Positions 1-7,801 of a stretch of DNA of 25,971 nt are shown in pieces (position 1 is the first letter of the stretch; each line of letters opens with the position of its first letter). Source of the DNA: Prevotellaceae bacterium UBA5903 (GTDB taxonomy: Bacteria; Bacteroidota; Bacteroidia; Bacteroidales; Bacteroidaceae); contig DJEH01000067.1 of the NCBI GenBank assembly GCA_002431845.1, positions 1 to 25,971 on the forward strand. Direction: 5' to 3'. The notes under the pieces are model-generated. The model made no database searches. It was not told the DNA's origin and saw only the letters and a program-made list of their open reading frames with translations. The translations under genes and the position numbers were made by a program.

Positions 1-8
1 GTTTGCAC

Positions 9-16
9 TATCTTTG
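9..16 (+). promoter_or_regulatory. Partial promoter (-7 box) upstream of murF
   Basis: TATCTTTG matches the Bacteroidetes -7 consensus TAnnTTTG and lies about 70 nt before the murF start. The -33 TTTG element would fall outside the window, so only half the promoter can be seen. Confidence 0.45.
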
Positions 17-88
17 CATAAGAAAAGATGATGGCAACCATAAAAATGAAGCAATGGTAGCCTTATTTTGATAACATATTCATTGATT

Positions 89-1387
89 ATGACTATACCC
101 GAACTTTACGACATTTTTTTGAAACATCCCGTAGTAACAACCGATACACGCGATTGTCCTAAGGGTTCGATATTCTTTGCGCTTCGTGGAGATAAGTTTG
201 ATGGAAACAAATTTGCTACCCAAGCCTTAGAGAATGGTTGTGCTTATGCAGTGGTTGATGACAGCAATGTAAAGGGCGATGAGAGGCTTATCCACGTTGA
301 AGATGCATTGGTAGCTCTGCAACAATTGGCCACATATCACCGCCGCCAACTCGAAACGCCTATTGTACAAATTACAGGTACAAACGGTAAGACAACCACT
401 AAAGAACTTACTTCGGCAGTGCTGTCTGAACAGATGAATGTGCTTTATACCGAAGGTAACTTCAATAACCATATAGGTGTGCCCAAAACGTTGCTACGCC
501 TTAAGCCTGAGCACCAAATGGCTGTGGTGGAGACTGGAGCCAATCATCCAGGCGAGATAGCACAACTCTCAGAAATTGTTGATGCCGACTGTGGACTCAT
601 TACAAACGTGGGCAGAGCGCATCTTGAGGGTTTTGGCTCGTTCGAAGGTGTTATAAAAACCAAGGGCGAACTCTACGACTATTTGCGCATGAAGCCAGGT
701 GCTTTTATCTTTATTGATGCCGATAATCCCTATCTTCAGCCTATTGCTAAAGGGCTGAAAGCCTATACGTATGGCAAACCTGGTATGGGCTATGATGTTG
801 AGGGAGAGGTTCTTGCTTGCACTCCTTACTTAAAATTCCGTTTCCGCACAAAGGACGATGCTGAATGGCACGAAGTGCAAACCCACCTTATTGGTGCTTA
901 CAATCTTAACAATGCTTTAGCTGCCATTTGTGTGGGCCATCATTTTGGCATTACCAACCAGCAAGCCGTGCATGCTATTGAGAACTATCAGCCTACCAAC
1001 AATCGTAGTGAACTGATGAAAACGGCAAACAACGAACTTATTGTGGATGCATACAATGCCAACCCAACAAGCATGAAGGCTGCGCTTGACAACTTTGCAC
1101 TCATACCCTCTAAGCACAAAATGCTAATATTGGGCGAGATGCGCGAACTCGGACAAGCCTCTGCTGCCGAACATCAAAAGGTGGCCGAACAAGCCCTTTC
1201 GATGGGAGCTGAGGAGGTGTGGCTCGTTGGCGAGGAGTTTCAGCCTTTTTCTGAAGGCGCACAATGGTTTCCCGATGTTGAGGCTGTAAAAACGGCACTC
1301 GAAGGGGGCGATCGTCCATCAGGACGCCTAATATTGGTGAAGGGTTCAAATGGCACCAAACTCTATCAGCTGCCTGCATTGCTCTAA
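89..1387 (+). CDS. murF: UDP-N-acetylmuramoyl-tripeptide--D-alanyl-D-alanine ligase (MurF)
   Basis: MurF is the last cytoplasmic Mur ligase. It uses ATP to add D-Ala-D-Ala to the UDP-MurNAc-tripeptide, completing the peptidoglycan precursor. The 432-residue product has the normal family length. An N-terminal substrate-binding domain (TDTRD, then GSIFFALRGDKFDG) is followed by the Mur ligase P-loop ITGTNGKTTTKE at about residues 95-106, then the EGNFNNHIGVP and ETGANHPGEI segments of the central domain. The C-terminal domain carries NRSELM and the DAYNANPTSM signature. I chose the ATG at 89 because the in-frame codon at 68 is only a TTG and the MTIPELYDIF start fits the family. The usual dcw neighbours are absent; a small membrane protein gene follows after 33 nt, probably on the same transcript. 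The identification is firm. Confidence 0.97.
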   Translation: MTIPELYDIFLKHPVVTTDTRDCPKGSIFFALRGDKFDGNKFATQALENGCAYAVVDDSNVKGDERLIHVEDALVALQQLATYHRRQLETPIVQITGTNGKTTTKELTSAVLSEQMNVLYTEGNFNNHIGVPKTLLRLKPEHQMAVVETGANHPGEIAQLSEIVDADCGLITNVGRAHLEGFGSFEGVIKTKGELYDYLRMKPGAFIFIDADNPYLQPIAKGLKAYTYGKPGMGYDVEGEVLACTPYLKFRFRTKDDAEWHEVQTHLIGAYNLNNALAAICVGHHFGITNQQAVHAIENYQPTNNRSELMKTANNELIVDAYNANPTSMKAALDNFALIPSKHKMLILGEMRELGQASAAEHQKVAEQALSMGAEEVWLVGEEFQPFSEGAQWFPDVEAVKTALEGGDRPSGRLILVKGSNGTKLYQLPALL

Positions 1388-1405
1388 TTTTGAATACCTA
1401 CTTAA
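1385..1405 (+). repeat. Dispersed short motif, copy A
   Basis: This 21-bp stretch is identical to 7550-7570. It has the form TAATTTTGAA followed by TACCTACTTAA, overlaps the murF stop codon, and lies 16 nt before the next start codon. Related copies are at 7520-7534, 9004-9017 and 25943-25966. Its first eight bases also match the -7 consensus TAnnTTTG, but no TTTG sits at the correct -33 spacing here. Confidence 0.6.
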
Positions 1406-1420
1406 TAAACTCAACGAGCT

Positions 1421-1771
1421 ATGAACTTTATTAAACGATTCATATATGCGTGTAGCAAGGTGTGCAGTTCGCGCTTAGTAAGTATCTTAGCCACACTGAT
1501 GGGCGTGTTCTATTTTGTAGTGGCTATCGACCTGTTTTGGTATGGAACAGAACGTTGGCAAACAGCGGGCATGACCGTATTGTTCAACGCTCCCATCTTT
1601 ATTTTTGTTGTGGTGGCGGTGGCATCGTTCATTTACTATTTTATGCAAAAAAAGGTGGAACAACAGGCTGCAAGTGTTGAAAAGCGACTGCGTGAGGAGC
1701 AAAAAAAAGCTGAAGTAGTTGATGCTCAAACATCCGATGTCCAAACTACCATCCCTACCGAACAATCTTAA
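1421..1771 (+). CDS. Small two-helix membrane protein of unknown function
   Basis: I do not recognise a family for this 116-residue protein. A basic N-terminus (MNFIKRFIYACSK) leads into a hydrophobic helix at about residues 20-40 (LVSILATLMGVFYFVVAIDLF). A second helix follows at about 52-74. After it comes a charged segment rich in Lys, Glu and Gln (about 75-98), likely a short coiled coil, and a polar tail rich in Thr, Gln and Asp. The pattern suggests an inner-membrane hairpin with a cytoplasmic tail. It starts 33 nt after murF on the same strand and is followed by a strong hairpin, so it is probably the last gene of the murF transcript. The reading frame is convincing because length, membrane pattern and context agree; the function is unknown. 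Confidence 0.8.
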   Translation: MNFIKRFIYACSKVCSSRLVSILATLMGVFYFVVAIDLFWYGTERWQTAGMTVLFNAPIFIFVVVAVASFIYYFMQKKVEQQAASVEKRLREEQKKAEVVDAQTSDVQTTIPTEQS

Positions 1772-1785
1772 CGCATTGTGACGTG

Positions 1786-1856
1786 AGAAGAGGGTGTACA
1801 GAATGAATTTTTGCAAAACCTGCAAAATTGTCATTGTGTACGCCCTCTTCTTTATG
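1786..1856 (+). terminator. Nested hairpin terminator after the murF transcript
   Basis: AGAAGAGGGTGTACA (1786-1800) pairs with TGTACGCCCTCTTCT (1837-1851), a 15-bp stem with one G-U pair. A second inverted repeat sits inside the loop (TTTTGCA 1809-1815 with TGCAAAA 1821-1827). The following T-run is short (TTTAT), so it may work partly as an mRNA-stabilising structure. Confidence 0.6.
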
Positions 1857-1985
1857 TTGGTATAAAAGGAAAAATAGAACAATAATTTTTGTACACATTT
1901 TATGTTGAAATAGATGTTCGGAAAGGGCTTTTTCGTGCTTTTATGTCCTGTTTTTGTTAAGAAATGAGGGCTGATTTCCTTATAA

Positions 1986-2089
1986 ACGTGTTCTTAGGGT
2001 GAAAGGATACGTATCCTTATACCCTAAGAACACGTATCCTTATACCCTAAGAACACGTATCCTTTCACCCTAAGGATACGTATCCTTAT
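1986..2089. repeat. Palindromic 23-bp tandem repeat array
   Basis: Three 23-bp units beginning ACCCTAAG run head to tail at 2021-2043, 2044-2066 and 2067-2089, with a diverged unit at 1998-2020. Each contains ACGTATCCTT. The first two units with their left flank form a near-perfect inverted repeat: ACGTGTTCTTAGGGT (1986-2000) against ACCCTAAGAACACGT (2021-2035), centred on the 16-bp palindrome AAGGATACGTATCCTT (2003-2018). That 16-mer recurs at 2072-2087. No coding sequence overlaps. The rest of the 1857-2327 gap is AT-rich with nothing else I can support. Confidence 0.9.
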
Positions 2090-2327
2090 ACCCAAAACAT
2101 ACTTTTGTCGCTCTGAATATTTTTGAATTGTTTTATAACGTGTTGATAATCAGGCGTTTATGAAAATAGAGCATGAATCCGTTTTTTTCAACCCAAAGTT
2201 TTTTGTTTCATTTTATTAAAATCTCAGAGCGAGTTTTTGGTACAAAATACGAAAAATAGAACAATCTGTGGTGCAATGCTTATAATTCTGCGTATTGATT
2301 AAGAACTGAAAAAACTGAATAATCACA

Positions 2328-2359
2328 TTTGGCATATTATATGCTTTGCATTACCTTTG
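2328..2359 (+). promoter_or_regulatory. Promoter of the PstS-like gene
   Basis: TTTG at 2328-2331 and TACCTTTG at 2352-2359 are separated by 20 nt, matching the Bacteroidetes -33/-7 promoter. Transcription would begin about 2366, leaving a short leader before the ATG at 2389. Confidence 0.8.
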
Positions 2360-2388
2360 CATAACGAATAAAATAGATTATAAGAAAG

Positions 2389-3351
2389 ATGAAACTGAAT
2401 AAACTATGTTTTTGGCTTCCACTACTAATGATGTGTGGACTTGTGATGTCGGCTTGCAAGAGCAACAAAAAAGCTAACGCAAAATGGATGCAAGAGGACG
2501 ACGTAAAGGTGGCTATCGACGAAACATTCAAGCCTATTATGGACAACATGGTACAGTCGTTTGGTATGGCATACCCCGAGGCCAACATGAAACCCGTGTA
2601 CACCAGCGAGGACCAAGCTATACGTTTGCTTGTAAATGATAGCGTGCGATGCTGCATCGTTACTCGTAAACTCAAGCCCAATGAATTGACTATTATTCAG
2701 TCGCACCGACTTGATGCTCGACAAGCTATGATAGCATCCGATGCTATAGCCTTGATAGTGAACAAAGAAAACACCGACTCGCTTATCACGCTCGATGAGA
2801 TAAAGGACATTGTGAGCGGAAAAATCACACGTTGGGAACAACTGAAAAAGCATGCTCGCAGCGGTGAACTTAAATTGGTATTCGACAATTCGGGCTCAAG
2901 TACTGTGCGCTATATGAAGGACTCGCTTTGTAATGGTCACGACCTCAAGGGCAACGTGTTTGCCTCAGAAGGTGGTACTAACCAGTCGGTACTCGAAATG
3001 GTAAAAGCCAACCCCAATATTATAGGTATTGTAGGTGCCAACTGGCTTAAGGGCGACTCGAATAATGCCTTGTCTGATTTTTCAAAACTCAGTTTCAATG
3101 TGATGAGAGTGAGTCGCACAGCCGACGAAATTTCGGCAAAATACGTACGCCCTTATCAATATTACATTGCAACGGCCGATTATCCATTGCTACGCGCTGT
3201 GTATATCATTCACACCGACCCAAGGTCTCAGTCGATGCTTAAAAACTTCTTCTTCTACACCAAGGGACAAAAAGGACAAACCATTATCTGCAATAACTCG
3301 CAGCTGCTACCTATCACACCTGTAGAAGTGAAAGATGTGAACATTAAATAA
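2389..3351 (+). CDS. PstS-like phosphate-binding lipoprotein
   Basis: This 320-residue protein resembles the substrate-binding component of phosphate ABC transporters (PBP type 2 fold). A lipoprotein signal runs through residues 1-22 with a probable lipidated Cys23 (VMSAC). The mature part carries the features of the family: a Ser-rich ligand loop DNSGSSTVRY at 166-175, a LDEIKDIVSGKITRWEQL-like segment near 130, and a C-terminal SQSMLKNFFFYTKGQKGQTII region. No pstC, pstA or pstB lies nearby, so it is an orphan binding protein here. In Bacteroidetes such paralogues often neighbour TPR proteins and are not always tied to phosphate uptake. It has its own promoter and is separated from the TPR gene by 252 nt containing another -7-like box. 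Fold assignment is confident; ligand is inferred. Confidence 0.85.
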   Translation: MKLNKLCFWLPLLMMCGLVMSACKSNKKANAKWMQEDDVKVAIDETFKPIMDNMVQSFGMAYPEANMKPVYTSEDQAIRLLVNDSVRCCIVTRKLKPNELTIIQSHRLDARQAMIASDAIALIVNKENTDSLITLDEIKDIVSGKITRWEQLKKHARSGELKLVFDNSGSSTVRYMKDSLCNGHDLKGNVFASEGGTNQSVLEMVKANPNIIGIVGANWLKGDSNNALSDFSKLSFNVMRVSRTADEISAKYVRPYQYYIATADYPLLRAVYIIHTDPRSQSMLKNFFFYTKGQKGQTIICNNSQLLPITPVEVKDVNIK

Positions 3352-3493
3352 AAAGAGTAGGGTATAAACCTATAATTATGCAGTAAGTTGTTTATTAGAA
3401 CACAAAGTGTAAAGAAAATATTAAAAAGCCTTTATTTAGAACCTTTTGGCTGATTTATTTGTGTTTTCCAAACCTTTTGTGCACGGAATTTAC

Positions 3494-3501
3494 TATATTT
3501 G
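3494..3501 (+). promoter_or_regulatory. Candidate -7 box for the TPR gene
   Basis: TATATTTG fits TAnnTTTG and lies about 100 nt before the start codon. The nearest upstream TTTG (3476-3479) is only 14 nt away, shorter than the usual 19-21, so the promoter is uncertain. The remaining 3352-3603 gap is AT-rich with no other feature. Confidence 0.4.
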
Positions 3502-3603
3502 CACGGATTTTTACGAGCGTATGCAGCAATCTTGCATACCATAAGAAAACATGCAGAACTGAATGCATAAAAAACCAAATTAAGTATATAACAAAATCAC
3601 GAT

Positions 3604-5187
3604 ATGAAAAGAAACTTTATTCGCGTTGTAGCATTATCAGCCTTTCTTGCAATGGGGGTAAATGCTGCTCAGGCACAAACACGTTCGTACGACTGTCCTG
3701 AACTTAAGCCAGAATACCAAACATTGGCTGAGCAGGTTGTTCAACTCAACATGGAAGACCCCGAGAAGGCTAACAAGGTTTACATGAATCTTTCTAAGAA
3801 GATTAAGGGTAACAAGCAAGACCTTGTAGCTGTGGGTACTTACTTCCTCGAAAACAACAACTACCCTGCTGCAAGTCAATGTGCAAAAGCCGTTTATGAG
3901 TTAGCTCCCGACTATATCCCTGGTCTAATGTTCTCGGGCGAGGTGTATATGAAAGCACAGCGTTGGGGCGAAGCTGGTGGACGTTTTGATGAAGTGCTCG
4001 CTATCGAACCTAACAATATCAATGCGCTTAAGCGTAATGCGTTTGTATATAAAAACGTTAATCCACACGCAGCCATCGACTATCTTAACAAGATAAAAGA
4101 GGCAGACCCCTCATATATTGAAGCTGATAAGAATCTTGGCGATATCTACTATAAGCTCGACGATTATACAAAAGCCATCGAGTATTACAACAAATACTAT
4201 ATTGCAACTCCTAAGGAAGCAGGCAAAATAGATATTGCTGCATGCGAGAACTATTTGCTCGCCCTCTTCTCAATGTCGGTAAAGGACGATACTAATCTTG
4301 ACAAAATTATAGCTATAGCAGGCGAGATTAAGCCACTTGCACCTAAAGACATCATTATTCCTCGTATGGACTTCTTTGCAAAGTATTCAAAGGTTGAAAC
4401 TGCAATGGATTATGATGGAGCTATCAAGGCTGCTAAAGAAGCTGAGGCATATATCACCGAAAAGCAATTTGCCGACTCTGTTTATATCTACACCGACTTT
4501 GACTATGCAGCTAAGCTTGCTAAGGAAGAAGGCAACATAACCGAGGCTATCAACTACTACGAACTTGCTGTTAAAGACCTTGAAGCCAAGGCTGAAAGCA
4601 TTACCGATGAGAAAAAGAAGGAAGAGAACGTAAACAAACGTGGCTCTTACTACTACGACATCTCAAACCTTTACGTGCGCAACAAACAGGCTGAAAAGGG
4701 TATCGAGGTGTTCGAAAAGTACTTGGCATTGCTCGGCGACAAGGCTGACATCTCTGATAAATATAGCATGGGTACAAAGTACTTGGCTGCTTATCAACAA
4801 GAGAATATCACTCCCGAACAGAAAAAGGCTTATCACGACAAGGCTGTAGAAATATTTAAGAGTATTACTACTGCCGAAACTACAAACCACTTGCCTATCG
4901 TAATGGCTTATCAAATGCTTGCTCGCTTGAGCAACACCGATAGCCAAAAGCCTCTTGCTGAGGTTCACGACTACTACATTAAGGTGCTTAGCGAGAGCGA
5001 AGACGAAGCTATCAAGAGCAAGGCTGCAAACGCACGTTTCGAGGCTGCCCGTTATCTTTTCTTCTACTATGTAACCGATCCAACCACCAACAAGGTTGAG
5101 GCTACTAAGTATGCAGGCATCTTGAAGTCAATTCGTCCAGACGACAACTTCACTAAGATGGCAGTAGAACATGTTAAGACTATGTAA
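3604..5187 (+). CDS. Exported tetratricopeptide-repeat protein
   Basis: A 527-residue protein with a cleavable signal peptide (MKRNFIRVVALSAFLAMGVNAAQA, cleavage expected after residue 24) is predicted to be periplasmic. Much of the mature chain consists of helical repeats of TPR type. The clearest is at about residues 173-206 (NLGDIYYKLDDYTKAIEYYNKYY), with others around 90-150 and 300-330 (AINYYELAVKDLEAKAE) and 345-375 (NLYVRNKQAEKGIEVFEKYL). Such proteins act as protein-protein scaffolds; the partner is unknown. It follows the PstS-like gene with 252 nt between them and is closed by a strong terminator. Codon choice is strongly biased and the protein is Lys/Glu-rich, consistent with high expression (inference). 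Confidence 0.88.
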   Translation: MKRNFIRVVALSAFLAMGVNAAQAQTRSYDCPELKPEYQTLAEQVVQLNMEDPEKANKVYMNLSKKIKGNKQDLVAVGTYFLENNNYPAASQCAKAVYELAPDYIPGLMFSGEVYMKAQRWGEAGGRFDEVLAIEPNNINALKRNAFVYKNVNPHAAIDYLNKIKEADPSYIEADKNLGDIYYKLDDYTKAIEYYNKYYIATPKEAGKIDIAACENYLLALFSMSVKDDTNLDKIIAIAGEIKPLAPKDIIIPRMDFFAKYSKVETAMDYDGAIKAAKEAEAYITEKQFADSVYIYTDFDYAAKLAKEEGNITEAINYYELAVKDLEAKAESITDEKKKEENVNKRGSYYYDISNLYVRNKQAEKGIEVFEKYLALLGDKADISDKYSMGTKYLAAYQQENITPEQKKAYHDKAVEIFKSITTAETTNHLPIVMAYQMLARLSNTDSQKPLAEVHDYYIKVLSESEDEAIKSKAANARFEAARYLFFYYVTDPTTNKVEATKYAGILKSIRPDDNFTKMAVEHVKTM

Positions 5188-5236
5188 AAAAACGATATTG
5201 CATAATCGCTATTCATTTTAAATAAAAGTTATTTAT

Positions 5237-5276
5237 AAAGAGGTGTATTGAAATGGCTCATTACACCTCTTTTTTT
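5237..5276 (+). terminator. Intrinsic terminator after the TPR gene
   Basis: AAAGAGGTGTA (5237-5247) pairs with TACACCTCTTT (5262-5272) around a 14-nt loop, followed by an uninterrupted T-run to 5276. It ends only 23 nt before the next start codon. Confidence 0.92.
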
Positions 5277-5299
5277 AGTAAAAGAAGTAAAAGTTGAAT

Positions 5300-6103
5300 A
5301 TGCAAACAATCACAATGCTCGGCACAGGATATGCCACGGCTACACGTTGCTATAATACTTGCTTTTTGTTGCAAGACAATACAACAAAACTCTTAGTTGA
5401 TGCAGGAGGAGGTAACACTATTTTACAACAATTGCAGCATGTAAATGTTGAGATTAACCAAATTCATCACTTATTTGTGACGCATGCACATACCGACCAC
5501 ATACTGGGTGCTGTGTGGGTGTTACGCATGATTATGCAGCAGATTAAGCAAGGAAAATATTCGGGTTGTTTACATGTATATGGCAATAACAAGGTTATCC
5601 ATGTGCTTGAATGGATATGCCGAAACACTTTGCCCGCTAAACTCGTTAGCCTGCTTAATGACAAAGTGCTATTGCACAAACTTGCTGATGGCGAGAGCTT
5701 TAGTATTGACAATTGGCAGTTGGTGGCATTTGATATTCATTCTACAAAAGAAAAACAGTTTGGCTTTCGCTTGGTTTTTCCAAATAATAAAACACTTGTA
5801 TGCTTGGGCGATGAGCCTTACAATGAGCATACCAAACCTTATGTAGAACATGCTGATTGGCTACTCAGTGAGGCCTTTTGCCTAAACGCTGATGCTGAAA
5901 AATATCACCCTTACGAAAAGCATCATAGCACAGCGCTTGATGCCGCACAATTGGCGCAGACGTTGCAAGCTAAAAACTTATTGCTTTATCATACCGAAGA
6001 CAAAACGCTTAGCACCCGCAAGGTTAAATATACAGAAGAAGCAAAAAAGGCTTTCAGCGGAAACGTGTACGTGCCTAACGATCTTGAAACAATAGCTTTA
6101 TAA
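5300..6103 (+). CDS. RNase Z-like MBL-fold metallo-hydrolase
   Basis: The 267-residue protein has the metallo-beta-lactamase fold. The metal-binding motif HAHTDH is at residues 62-67 in LFVTHAHTDHILG. A further metal-site Asp is likely in CLGDEP. The C-terminal part has LLSEAFCL, a HHSTALDAAQLAQ segment and LLLYHTED, an arrangement characteristic of the RNase Z/ElaC and arylsulfatase-like subgroup. It is shorter than typical bacterial tRNase Z (about 300 residues), so I do not assign rnz; the substrate could be tRNA 3' ends or a small molecule. I chose the ATG at 5300 over the in-frame TTG at 5294. The strong terminator directly upstream leaves no room for a promoter between it and the ATG. 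I see no TAnnTTTG in the 112 nt after the TPR stop. Confidence 0.88.
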   Translation: MQTITMLGTGYATATRCYNTCFLLQDNTTKLLVDAGGGNTILQQLQHVNVEINQIHHLFVTHAHTDHILGAVWVLRMIMQQIKQGKYSGCLHVYGNNKVIHVLEWICRNTLPAKLVSLLNDKVLLHKLADGESFSIDNWQLVAFDIHSTKEKQFGFRLVFPNNKTLVCLGDEPYNEHTKPYVEHADWLLSEAFCLNADAEKYHPYEKHHSTALDAAQLAQTLQAKNLLLYHTEDKTLSTRKVKYTEEAKKAFSGNVYVPNDLETIAL

Positions 6104-6194
6104 ACATAGATTGGTAGGTTTTAAATAGATTCGATTTTAAAATAAACTTGTCTACTCAGTTGTAAACATAGATAATCAAACTTTCCATAAACAA

Positions 6195-6237
6195 AAGAGG
6201 GAACATCGGCTTATGTACTATTGCCATGTTCCCTCTT
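6195..6237. terminator. Bidirectional terminator between convergent genes
   Basis: AAGAGGGAACAT (6195-6206) pairs perfectly with ATGTTCCCTCTT (6226-6237), extended by GGC (6208-6210) with GCC (6223-6225). The T-rich tail is better on the minus strand (TTTTGTTT), so it mainly serves the flavodiiron gene but lies where both transcripts meet. Confidence 0.85.
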
Positions 6238-6260
6238 ATTGCAAAATATGTGCAAACAGT

Positions 6261-7451
6261 TTATTCCTCTAAAATTTTCTTGGCCATAGCCCGTCCGAGT
6301 GCTTCACACTTTTGACGCACCTCTGGAGTAATGGCTTGTTTCATATCAACAGGTTCGCCTACAGCCTCAAAGTGCAAGCGGTTATTGTTCCACTCTTCAA
6401 TTTTGCTAACGGCCTTACTTGCCCAACAATGCGAGCCATACCAGCCAATCAAGTGATGCTTGATGTCCTTGTTGGCTATTTCGGAAAGCAGTACTTCCAT
6501 TTCGTGATACAGGCCATTGTTGTAAGTTGGAGCGCCTACTATCAAGCCATTGTAGCGGAAAATGTCGCGTAATATATAGCTATGATGCGTTTTAGAGATG
6601 TTGTATAGTACGATATTCTTAACCCCCTCCCGACTTGCAGCCGAAGCTATAATTTCTGCCATACGCTCGGTGTTGCCATACATCGTGCCGTAGCAAATAA
6701 CAAGGCCAGGGTCTGTTTCGTACTTCGACATCTTATCGTACATGCCTATCACCTTGTTAATATGTTCGTGCCATACCGGACCATGGGTAGAACATATATA
6801 GTCAAGTTCTACTCCAGCCAATTTCTTTAGTGCACTTTGGACAGGAGTGCCATATTTGCCCACAATGTTTGAGTAGTAACGCACCATTTCAAGCCAAAAG
6901 CTATCGCAATTTATATGCTCGTCTATAACTCCTCCATTTAGAGCTCCGAAACAGCCAAAAGCATCGCCTGTAAATGCTATCTTATGTTGACGGTCAATTG
7001 TAACCATCGTTTCTGGCCAATGCACCATTGGGATGAGTACAAATTCAAGATTGTGATGCCCTAAGTTCAAAGTGCCGCCATTTTTTATCTCTACCACATC
7101 GTCGGTAACGCTATAAAAACCTTTGAGCATGTCAAGCGTCTTTTTGTTGCCTACAATCTGTATGTTAGGGTAATATTTCTTTATGAGACTTATGCTGCCA
7201 CTATGGTCTGGCTCCATGTGATTGATGATAAGGTAGTCTATAGGGCGCTCACCAATAGCTTCGTGTATGTTCTCTAAGAACTGAGTAAAGAAGTCAACTT
7301 CGACTGTATCAACCAAAGCAACCTTGTCGTCGGCAACAATATACGAATTGTAGCTCACCCCGTTAGGTAATGGCCATAACCCCTCAAAACGGTGCTTGTT
7401 GCGGTCGTTCACACCTACATAATACACGTTTTCAATAATTTGTGTAGTCAT
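6261..7451 (-). CDS. fprA: Flavodiiron protein (FprA-type O2/NO reductase)
   Basis: Flavodiiron proteins reduce O2 to water or NO to N2O in the cytoplasm of anaerobes, using electrons from rubredoxin or an NADH-rubredoxin oxidoreductase. The 396-residue product has the two expected domains. An MBL-like diiron domain carries the ligand motif HMEPDH (H78, E80, D82, H83), then H144 in MVHWPE, D163 in FTGDAFG and a His in CSTHGPVWH near residue 224. A flavodoxin domain starts at about 250 with the FMN phosphate loop YGTMYGNTERMA. The length matches the two-domain core class without a fused rubredoxin. I used the ATG at 7451; a GTG at 7454 is directly upstream. No rubredoxin gene is in the window. 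Whether O2 or NO is the main substrate cannot be told from sequence. Confidence 0.95.
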   Translation of the reverse strand: MTTQIIENVYYVGVNDRNKHRFEGLWPLPNGVSYNSYIVADDKVALVDTVEVDFFTQFLENIHEAIGERPIDYLIINHMEPDHSGSISLIKKYYPNIQIVGNKKTLDMLKGFYSVTDDVVEIKNGGTLNLGHHNLEFVLIPMVHWPETMVTIDRQHKIAFTGDAFGCFGALNGGVIDEHINCDSFWLEMVRYYSNIVGKYGTPVQSALKKLAGVELDYICSTHGPVWHEHINKVIGMYDKMSKYETDPGLVICYGTMYGNTERMAEIIASAASREGVKNIVLYNISKTHHSYILRDIFRYNGLIVGAPTYNNGLYHEMEVLLSEIANKDIKHHLIGWYGSHCWASKAVSKIEEWNNNRLHFEAVGEPVDMKQAITPEVRQKCEALGRAMAKKILEE

Positions 7452-7519
7452 CACATTATAACTTTTATTTTAAATACATTGTGCTATTTGTCTACTTTAT
7501 AAACGCTATCGTTATTTTA

Positions 7520-7569
7520 TAAGTAGGTGTTCAACATGATTATATAAATTAATTTTGAATACCTACTTA
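7520..7569. repeat. Inverted pair of the dispersed motif (copies B and C)
   Basis: TAAGTAGGTGTTCAA (7520-7534) faces TTGAATACCTACTTA (7555-7569). One is the reverse complement of the other except for one base that would be a G-U pair in RNA. The 20-nt loop is AT-rich. The element lies between the flavodiiron start and the -7-like box at 7598-7605, so it may form a hairpin in that gene's leader. Confidence 0.8.
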
Positions 7570-7597
7570 ACAACCCATTAGCGCCACACATCATGTG

Positions 7598-7605
7598 CAA
7601 AAGTA
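7598..7605 (-). promoter_or_regulatory. Candidate -7 box for the flavodiiron gene
   Basis: On the minus strand the sequence reads TACTTTTG, a match to TAnnTTTG. No clear TTTG at -33 spacing is seen. If used, the transcript would carry a leader of about 140 nt containing the inverted repeat 7520-7569. Confidence 0.35.
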
Positions 7606-7729
7606 GAAAATACTTGTTGCATGTTTATTATTTATCTATACTAATTTTTCTTTTTAAGGACAAAAGGTATAGAAAAGCTCTGTTTTTGCATAAAAAATGT
7701 GCTTAAGTAAAATTTTTATCCTCCTTTTG

Positions 7730-7760
7730 TTTGGTACTAAAAAAAAATGTTGTACCTTTG
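7730..7760 (+). promoter_or_regulatory. Promoter of the tRNA-Ser/tRNA-Glu transcript
   Basis: TTTG (7730-7733), a 19-nt spacer and TACCTTTG (7753-7760) form a canonical Bacteroidetes promoter. The expected start is about 35 nt before tRNA-Ser. Confidence 0.9.
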
Positions 7761-7801
7761 CATCGCAATTGAGAACGATATGTGCTCAGTTAAAAGGTAA
7801 A

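Noticed and set aside
1986..2089. CRISPR-like repeats
   Set aside because: The 23-bp units are directly adjacent with no spacers and there are no cas genes, so this is a tandem palindromic repeat.
5300..6103. Assignment of the metallo-hydrolase as the housekeeping tRNase Z (rnz)
   Set aside because: The protein is shorter than typical RNase Z and the sequence alone does not separate it from other members of the subgroup.
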